NCBI GenBank assembly: GCA_020860745.1
Contig: JAJBTR010000071.1
Span: forward strand, 1 to 12,119
Length of the DNA stretch: 12,119 nucleotides
DNA from: Lachnospiraceae bacterium
Lineage (GTDB): Bacteria > Bacillota > Clostridia > Lachnospirales > Lachnospiraceae
Reading direction: 5' to 3'
Both the position numbers and the translations under genes were made by a program. The first letter of the stretch is position 1; each line of letters starts with the position of its first letter. Shown here in pieces: positions 7,395 to 12,119 of this stretch. The notes beneath the pieces are model-generated. The model searched no databases. It was not told the origin of the DNA and worked only from the letters and a program-made list of their open reading frames with translations.

Positions 7395-8267
7395 AAATAA
7401 GTGCGGAAGCATTGGAGCGCAATGGAATGCTTTTTGTCATTTGCGGATAACATCTGTGCGTAAAAAGGAATGGAAGGGCAAAGGCCGACGACAGATACCT
7501 CATCCGGATCGCAGGCTGCGGTGTGTATCCGGTTTGTGATGGTTACTCCCTTGCAAGGCTGCAGCCATCCGGGGCATGGCCGAGGCATAGCGGACTGCGC
7601 ACGCAATATCCGGTTCAAACCCGGCTCCGGCACAGAGCCGGTGAAATATTTTTGAGAGTTCAGAAGAAAGATCGTTTTGGATGACAAAGCGGTCTTTTTT
7701 TAATTCTTCGATTGAGACGGACTTTTTTCCGGCAAGAGGGTGTCCCTGTGGCAGAACGGCGACCAGAGTGTCCAGGTCGAGGCGGTTGTCCGGATCCGAT
7801 CCTGCGCTTTTGTTCTCCGGCAGACCGTATTCTGTCTGAAAGGCAACGTCGCAGAGCTTTTCCTCCAGAAGGCGTCTGGGCTCCGCGTGTTCGGTGACAC
7901 TTACCCGGATATCAGGATGCCCGTCCATAAACTCCTCCAGAAGCCTGGGCAGACAATACTCGGTCAGCGGGGGAGTGAAAGAGACGCGCAGAGCAAGCGC
8001 ATCGCCCAGCTGCAGTTCTTCCAGGCGATTGGTGCAGGCGTGATAACTGTTTGTGATCTCAACCGCGTAATGGTAGAAAGCTTTGCCGTACTTGTTCAGG
8101 GAGACCTTCCGGGTGGAACGGGTGAAAAGTGTGGCGCCCAGCTCCGCTTCCAGCTTGGAAATATGTTTTGACAGAGTAGAAAGAGATATATAGAGCCTGT
8201 CGGCTGCCTCCTGATAGTTGCATATTTCCGCCAGAACACGAAATTCATGTAAGTATCTGATTTCCAT
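7292..8267 (-). pseudogene. LysR-family transcriptional regulator with 1-nt frameshift
   Basis: The start at 8267 is set by AGGGGAG (8274-8280 on the complement). The uninterrupted frame gives 255 aa ending at 7500. Residues 1-60 are a LysR winged helix-turn-helix (YQEAADRLYISLSTLSKHIS, then LEAELGATLFTRSTRKV). An effector-binding domain starts near 90 (LRVSFTPPLTEYCLPRLLEEF). After AMPRMAAALQG (to residue 240) the frame goes off into SNHHKPDTH and stops. The alternative minus frame continues naturally with VTITNR, then HTAACDPDEVSVVGLC and FYAQMLSANDKKH to about residue 300, the usual LysR length. Removing one base from the CCC run at 7548-7550 (GGG in the message) joins the two. So the gene carries a one-base insertion, either a real mutation or a sequence error. 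In the restored frame the next stop is at 7292. The gene is divergent from the multi-FMN protein gene and is likely its regulator. The truncated form keeps DNA binding but loses the end of the sensor domain. Confidence 0.8.
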
Positions 8268-8321
8268 CTTAAACTCCCCTGAAGTATGGCCGCAGGCCGT
8301 ATTTTTTCGTTTTCGGAAACA

Positions 8322-8351
8322 ATCATACCCTAAAAAGAATTGCCAAGTCAA
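8322..8351 (-). promoter_or_regulatory. Promoter for the LysR-type regulator
   Basis: On the complement, TTGACT (8346-8351) and TATGAT (8322-8327) are 18 nt apart, a good sigma-A match. Transcription would start near 8314 and leave a leader of about 47 nt before the start codon at 8267. The leader includes a short GGCC-GCA-GGCC dyad near 8288-8298. Confidence 0.6.
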
Positions 8352-8365
8352 TAGATTCTGTGATA

Positions 8366-8392
8366 AAAGTTAAAATAAAGTAACTAAAGTTA
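8366..8392. repeat. Triple AAAGTTA-type repeat, candidate operator
   Basis: AAAGTTA occurs at 8366-8372 and 8386-8392, with AAAGTAA at 8377-8383. The last two overlap an inverted repeat TAACT-AA-AGTTA (8381-8392). The block lies between the LysR promoter and the candidate promoter of the divergent FMN-protein gene, where a LysR regulator would bind. Regulator and site have not been linked by any direct evidence in the sequence, and the DNA is A-rich, so chance repeats are possible. Confidence 0.35.
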
Positions 8393-8399
8393 GTATAAA
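8370..8399 (+). promoter_or_regulatory. Weak candidate promoter for the FMN-binding protein gene
   Basis: TATAAA at 8394-8399 is a reasonable -10 box. The best -35 partner is TTAAAA at 8370-8375 with an 18-nt spacer, a poor match that would fit activator dependence on the divergent LysR protein. If used, the transcript would start near 8406 and have a leader of about 165 nt containing both long inverted repeats. Confidence 0.35.
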
Positions 8400-8429
8400 T
8401 TAAAATTGGGGACAGTATACACTGCCGCC

Positions 8430-8457
8430 CGTATTATCCCGCTTATGGGATAATACG
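8430..8457. repeat. Perfect 11-bp inverted repeat (6-nt loop)
   Basis: CGTATTATCCC (8430-8440) and GGGATAATACG (8447-8457) are exact reverse complements around GCTTAT. CCGC (8425-8428) can also pair with GCGG (8457-8460) if a small bulge is allowed. No T-run follows, so it is not a simple intrinsic terminator. It could be a structured leader of the FMN-protein mRNA or a dimeric operator. Confidence 0.7.
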
Positions 8458-8498
8458 CGGTGCGCTTGTCCTTGCGCGGGGCGATGTGACGGTTTCTC

Positions 8499-8532
8499 AG
8501 GAACTGTTAAAAGTTATTTTTGAACAGTTCCT
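8499..8532. repeat. Perfect 10-bp inverted repeat just upstream of the FMN-protein ribosome site
   Basis: AGGAACTGTT (8499-8508) and AACAGTTCCT (8523-8532) are exact complements; in the 14-nt loop AAAA and TTTT could pair further. It ends 20 nt before GGGAGG, the ribosome site of the gene starting at 8571, and could affect translation or act as an attenuator with the previous hairpin. Confidence 0.65.
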
Positions 8533-8570
8533 TACCTTTTCAGAGAGGATATGGGAGGTATACGGAAAAC

Positions 8571-10355
8571 ATGGGGATCGGAAAAGAGAATGGAGACGGA
8601 GAAAAAAAGAAGAAAAAAACTCTGACTGCGTATGCGCCGGTGCTGTCAGCGGCACTGGTAGCCGCCTGTGTCGGCGTGTCTATTTTTACTTATACACCGA
8701 CGGTTTACGAAGTTCAGGCGATGCCGGATCAGGAGACCGTGGATGCTGATGTGTCAGAAGAAGATGCTTCGGAAGAGACAGATGGCGAAATTGTTCAGGG
8801 TTCCTTTGCGCTGGACGATGGTATTTATTACGGAAGCGGAACCGGTTATGCCGGGAAGATTTCTGTCGCAGTGACAATTGCGTCTCAGACGATCACGGAG
8901 ATCAGTGTGACGGAAGTGGAAGCGGATGACAGCGCTTTTTTCAATCGGGCGAAAGGCGTGATCGACGAGATCATCAGCACACAGACTCTGGAAGTAGATG
9001 TGGTTTCCGGGGCGACCTATAGTTCCAGGGGAATCATCAGTGCAGTAAAAAACGCATTGTACGGCGAGGAAGATGACGGTGAGATTGCGGCGGACAGCGC
9101 GTCGGCCGGCCTGGGAAGCACAACCGTAACGGAGGCGGCGGACGCGGCGGCGTATCAGGACGGTACTTATTACGGGTCTGCAACGGGGTTTGCCGGAACC
9201 ATTACGGTGGAGGTCGTTATAACGGATGGTAAGATAGCGTCCATCCGCATTGTAAGCCATTCGGACGGCAGCAGCTATATGTCAAAGGCGTCGGCTTTGC
9301 TGGATTCCATTGTAAGCACGCAGAGTACGAATGTGGATACGGTGAGCGGCGCGACCTACAGCTCCGTCGGACTGATCAACGCGGTGCGCAGCGCTCTTGC
9401 GCAGGCGGCGATATCGGATGAGGCTGTCAGTGATACGGAGGTAGTGGCTTTGGTAAACACAACAGGGTCATCGAGCGGTTCATCCGGCACGTCAGCTGCA
9501 GCTACGAAGGTTCCTGTCGGTACAGACGGCAGCTTCCCATACCCGGACGGCACTTATTACGGAACTGCCGAAGGGTTTGGCGGGGATATCACGGTGGCTG
9601 TCGTGATCAAAGACCAGACAATCAAATCGGTAATGATAATAAGCGCGGAGGATGAGACGTCGGAGTATTTTGCGCAGGCGAAAGTCCTTGCGGATTCTGT
9701 GGTGACGGCACAGAGTGCGGATCTGGATGTGGTGAGCGGCGCGACTTATAGTTCAGAAGGGATTCTGAATGCGGTGAAGGCCGCACTTGCGGAGGCAAAA
9801 GCCGCGGCAGCCGCGGCGAGCACCGGAACTTCGGGCGGATCTTCGGGAAGCAGTGCGGATACGTCAGATACAGACACAACGGAATCGGATGCCGATACAC
9901 AGACAGATCTTTCTGAAGATACGCAGACCGATTCATCGGATTCCTCCGGCGGGTCCTCTGATGAGGCTGATTCCGGGACGGAGGAGGGCAATCTTTATAA
10001 AGACGGCAGCTACACTGTGACGGTGGTGTGTGAGCCGGATGAGGACGGAGATTTTGACAGCTATAATCTGACAGCCACCGTTACCATTCAGGATGACAGG
10101 ATTGTCAGCATCACAGATGTCACCGGCGATGGGGATTCTTCCAATAATACTTATATCAGGCGGGCGGCAAACGGAACCTCTTCGGTCACAGGTATGATTG
10201 CCAGGATTCTGGGGCTGACGGCGGCTGAGACGACGGACGAGAAGATCGCCGGGCTGGATACCGTGTCCCGCGCGACGTGCAGCTCGAAATCGATAAAGGA
10301 AATCTGTCGGGAAGCGCTGCGGCAGGCGGCGGAGGCACTGGCGGATCAGAGCTAG
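8571..10355 (+). CDS. Membrane-anchored extracytosolic protein with four FMN-binding domains
   Basis: 594 aa from the ATG at 8571. GGGAGG lies 12 nt upstream, and this start gives a classic N-terminus: KKKKK at 12-16 and a hydrophobic helix about 18-41, acting as signal or anchor. Four FMN_bind domains follow, about 82-166, 195-278, 324-408 and 475-590, three opening with DG-x-YYG. Covalent flavinylation motifs are VVSGATYSS (Thr149), TVSGATYSS (Thr262), VVSGATYSS (Thr392) and a variant TVSRATCSS (Thr569). Linkers are Ser/Thr/Gly/Asp-rich, above all 418-473, typical of exposed surface proteins. ApbE encoded at 5583-6749 would attach FMN by phosphoester bonds to these threonines, making a multi-flavin electron wire outside the membrane. 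The fourth domain is more diverged and lacks the SGA glycine, so its loading is doubtful. The divergent LysR gene and the hairpins upstream suggest control at transcription and in the leader. No heme or Fe-S motif is seen. Confidence 0.92.
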   Translation: MGIGKENGDGEKKKKKTLTAYAPVLSAALVAACVGVSIFTYTPTVYEVQAMPDQETVDADVSEEDASEETDGEIVQGSFALDDGIYYGSGTGYAGKISVAVTIASQTITEISVTEVEADDSAFFNRAKGVIDEIISTQTLEVDVVSGATYSSRGIISAVKNALYGEEDDGEIAADSASAGLGSTTVTEAADAAAYQDGTYYGSATGFAGTITVEVVITDGKIASIRIVSHSDGSSYMSKASALLDSIVSTQSTNVDTVSGATYSSVGLINAVRSALAQAAISDEAVSDTEVVALVNTTGSSSGSSGTSAAATKVPVGTDGSFPYPDGTYYGTAEGFGGDITVAVVIKDQTIKSVMIISAEDETSEYFAQAKVLADSVVTAQSADLDVVSGATYSSEGILNAVKAALAEAKAAAAAASTGTSGGSSGSSADTSDTDTTESDADTQTDLSEDTQTDSSDSSGGSSDEADSGTEEGNLYKDGSYTVTVVCEPDEDGDFDSYNLTATVTIQDDRIVSITDVTGDGDSSNNTYIRRAANGTSSVTGMIARILGLTAAETTDEKIAGLDTVSRATCSSKSIKEICREALRQAAEALADQS

Positions 10356-10474
10356 TACTAGTGTGACATTATGATAACCATTGAGAAACCTTATGTATAG
10401 ATACAGAAACGTTTGCATGTTTGCACTCTGGCTGTGCAGTCCGGCGAGTGGTCTGATGGAGGGATAAGAATACG

Positions 10475-10930
10475 ATGAGGAAGTTTTGCATCCGGGCATG
10501 CAATCTGGCACTGATTGTTGCTGCTTTGTTTGGATATAATTATGTCGCGCGGGCACATGAGACCGAGGACGCTGCGGCGAAAGCGGAAGCGGACGCGCTC
10601 AATGCTGAAGTGGAGGCTGCGATTGCCGCGCTGGAACAGGACAACGGAGAGGCGGAGTCGGGGGAATATGCCGACGGCGTCTATCAGGGAACCGCCGACG
10701 GATTTGGCGGGGATATCACCGTGGAGGTAACTGTCGAGGATGGCCGGATCGCGGAGATCGCGATTGTGTCTGTGGAAAACGAGGACGGCGCGTATCTCAC
10801 AATGGCGGAGGATATCATAGACGATATCCTGGAAGCGCAGAGTGCGGAGGTAGATACGATCAGCGGGGCGACTTTCAGCTCCACTGGGATCAGAGACGCG
10901 GTTGCGGAGGCGCTTGCGTCCGCCGGGTGA
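10475..10930 (+). CDS. Small membrane-anchored FMN-binding domain protein
   Basis: 151 aa. GGAGGG at 10458-10463 lies 11 nt before the ATG. The N-terminus (MRKFCIRACN then LALIVAALFGYNYVARA) is a basic end plus one hydrophobic helix, an anchor or signal peptide. An Ala/Glu-rich, probably helical spacer (about 30-65) leads to a single FMN_bind domain (about 67-150), starting ADGVYQGTADGFGGDITVEV and ending with DTISGATFSS, in which Thr133 is the predicted covalent FMN site. The domain is closest by eye to the third domain of the preceding protein (GFGGDITV in both), so they probably arose by duplication. It lies 119 nt after that gene and 182 nt before the NapH-like gene body, and resembles the small flavoprotein subunits paired with membrane Fe-S proteins. 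It is the likely direct partner of the NapH-like protein, an inference from order only. Confidence 0.9.
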   Translation: MRKFCIRACNLALIVAALFGYNYVARAHETEDAAAKAEADALNAEVEAAIAALEQDNGEAESGEYADGVYQGTADGFGGDITVEVTVEDGRIAEIAIVSVENEDGAYLTMAEDIIDDILEAQSAEVDTISGATFSSTGIRDAVAEALASAG

Positions 10931-10961
10931 TGACAGCCGTGCGCATAATTGGGCTTGCTGT

Positions 10962-11106
10962 GTGGAAATACGGCAGAATGCAGATCAGAATTAGCCGCGT
11001 GGAAATGCGGCAATGCACAGGCTTTAGCCGTTGTGTGGAGATACACAGTGTGCAAATGAGGATATTTTGTGTAGAAATATGACAGGCACATAGAAAGAAA
11101 AATCTT
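10962..11106. repeat. Imperfect 36-nt tandem array, four units
   Basis: Units begin at 10962, 10999, 11035 and 11071, spaced 37, 36 and 36 nt. Their starts read GTGGAAATACGGC, GTGGAAATGCGGC, GTGGAGATACACA and GTAGAAATATGAC, and the first two end in TAGCCG-like sequence. A weaker fifth unit may start at 10927, over the stop codon of the preceding gene. The array fills the spacer before the NapH-like gene. Contiguous units without spacers rule out an ordinary CRISPR layout. Divergence grows from left to right. Function unknown. Confidence 0.6.
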
Positions 11107-11136
11107 ATAAATATGAAGAAATCAGATAAAAAGACG

Positions 11137-11971
11137 ATGAAAAAAAGTACATATATGGCTGCGCGCCGCGATACAGATCCTGTTTTTTCTGCTTTTTCCG
11201 TCAGCCTATACGGCGGCATTCGGCGGGGTAAAATATATCTTTACACAGGTGGGAGCGGGTGCTGCGCTGGAATGGACTTCTTTTGTGGCGGCTTTGGTTG
11301 TGCTGTGCGCTTATACAGTGGTATGCGGACGGTTTTTCTGTGGTTTTGCCTGCGCTTTCGGAAGCCTGGGCGACGCGCTCCGCGCCTTGTATGTGCGGAT
11401 CTGTAAAAAGAGAAAGAAAAAACCGTTTTCGATAAAAGCGGAGTGGATGCGCCGCCTCTCACTGGTGAAATATATCGTTCTGGCCGCGGTTGCGGTGATG
11501 TGTTTTGCCGGGGTATTTACCGTCACGCAGGGCATGAGCCCGTGGGATGTGTTCTCCATGCTGCGTGCCGGGAACCTGAAAATGGCCGGTTACGGAGTCG
11601 GCGTGGTTTTCCTGGTGCTGATTGCGGCGGGCATGTGCCTGCAGGAACGGTTTTTCTGCCGTGTGCTCTGCCCGATGGGGGCCGTGTTTTCTCTCCTGCC
11701 GGTGCTGCCGTTGTTTACGCTGCAAAGAGATAGGGGGAATTGTATCAAAGGCTGCCGTGCCTGCACCGTGAAATGCCCCTCGGATATCGAACTCTCCGCG
11801 GACACAGCGCCCGAGGCGGCAGGCGACTGTTTTCAGTGCCAGAAGTGTATTGATACCTGCCCGAAAGGAAATATCCATATCGGGATGAAAAGGCGAAAAG
11901 GAAATGAGGTCTGGCTGACGGTGGTCCGGGCGGCGGTTCTTGTCGGATTATTTCTGTGGCTGGGGATATGA
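11137..11971 (+). CDS. NapH-like 4Fe-4S membrane protein, start out of frame at an A7 tract
   Basis: The uninterrupted body runs in one frame from a stop at 11138 to 11971; its first ATG/GTG/TTG is GTG 11249, which would cut off a full membrane helix. Just upstream, ATG 11137 starts ATG AAA AAA in another frame. Skipping one A of the A7 tract (11140-11146) joins it to MKKVHIWLRAAIQILFFLLF and a natural 277-aa protein; ATG 11113 is an alternative start adding 8 residues. In that numbering the features are a membrane helix (8-30), GRFFCGFACAFG (Cys68, Cys72), FFCRVLCP (Cys174, Cys178), and two ferredoxin-type clusters: CIKGCRACTVKCP (Cys202, 206, 209, 213) and CFQCQKCIDTCP (Cys231, 234, 237, 241), then a C-terminal helix (259-276). 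NapH-like proteins carry electrons from cytosolic donors or quinol across the membrane. Here the likely acceptors are the flavinylated proteins upstream. The shift may be a mutation, a sequence error or a slippage site. Ribosome sites before both ATGs are weak. Confidence 0.8.
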
Positions 11972-12048
11972 GAATTTCGGATTCCGGTAACAGGGATTAT
12001 GCGAAGTTGGAATTTAAAGGTTAAGAATGTAGTATTTTTGGCTCATGT

Positions 12049-12071
12049 GGCGGGATCTCCCGCCTGATTTT
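12049..12071 (+). terminator. Candidate intrinsic terminator after the NapH-like gene
   Basis: GGCGGG (12049-12054) and CCCGCC (12059-12064) form a 6-bp GC stem with loop ATCT, followed by TGATTTT. The T-run is short, so efficiency may be modest. It lies 78 nt after the stop codon and probably ends the flavinylation transcript. Nothing else is recognised from 11972 to the window end. Confidence 0.55.
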
Positions 12072-12119
12072 AAGGTTAATAGTTAGTATCCAGCAACGAC
12101 TGTCAGGGTTGCGTTATGC

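Noticed and set aside
7621..7653. GC-rich 7-bp hairpin CCGGCTC/GAGCCGG followed by TTTTT, like a plus-strand terminator
   Set aside because: It lies inside the LysR coding sequence and encodes a natural LysR stretch (AGAGFEP), so it may be coincidence. It could still end the apbE-Gx transcript, but this is not supported well enough to list.
8288..8298. GGCC-GCA-GGCC dyad followed by T-rich sequence in the LysR leader
   Set aside because: The stem is only 4 bp with a 3-nt loop, and the T-run is on the strand opposite to LysR transcription; too weak to call a terminator.
8486..8749. 87-aa plus-strand frame with GTG start overlapping the start of the multi-FMN gene
   Set aside because: Its first 20 residues look plausible as a leader peptide, but most of it is the multi-FMN gene read out of frame.
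10927..11106. CRISPR array
   Set aside because: Units are contiguous at 36-37 nt, diverged from one another, with no unique spacers and no cas genes nearby.

Overview
The window looks like chromosomal DNA of a low- to mid-GC Gram-positive anaerobe, most likely a clostridial (Lachnospiraceae-like) gut bacterium. This is inferred from purine-rich ribosome binding sites, sigma-A type promoters, a Firmicutes-style CheY receiver domain, a clostridial TIR-family protein and a lipoprotein ApbE. No species marker gene is present, so the assignment rests on style and homology only.

Left third (1-5198, + strand): three co-directional genes for large intracellular helical-repeat proteins. The first (5' end outside the window) has Sel1-like repeats joined to a complete CheY-type receiver. 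The second (852 aa) has Sel1/TPR-like and coiled-coil regions, a degenerate TIR-like domain and an unassigned C-terminal domain. The third (437 aa) is a Sel1/TPR protein. They probably form one operon for signalling or stress scaffolding; the function is not known.

Middle (5199-8570): an A-rich spacer with phased A-tracts leads into a near-consensus promoter, a 5' leader with a strong stem-loop, a lipoprotein FAD:protein FMN transferase (ApbE) and a small membrane protein of the Gx transporter / heptaprenyl diphosphate synthase component I family. A LysR-type regulator gene lies convergent to these on the minus strand and carries a 1-nt frameshift. Its divergent intergenic region holds promoter candidates, short repeats and two long inverted repeats.

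Right third (8571-12119, + strand): a secreted or membrane-anchored protein with four FMN-binding domains (594 aa), a small anchored protein with one FMN-binding domain (151 aa), a spacer containing an imperfect 36-nt tandem array, and a NapH-like polyferredoxin membrane protein whose start is separated from its body by a 1-nt shift at an A7 tract. A hairpin terminator candidate follows.

Taken together, the right two thirds read as an extracytosolic flavinylation locus. ApbE would attach FMN covalently to the Thr of the SGAT motifs in the two FMN-binding proteins. The NapH-like Fe-S protein would pass electrons across the membrane to these flavins. The terminal electron acceptor cannot be told from the sequence.
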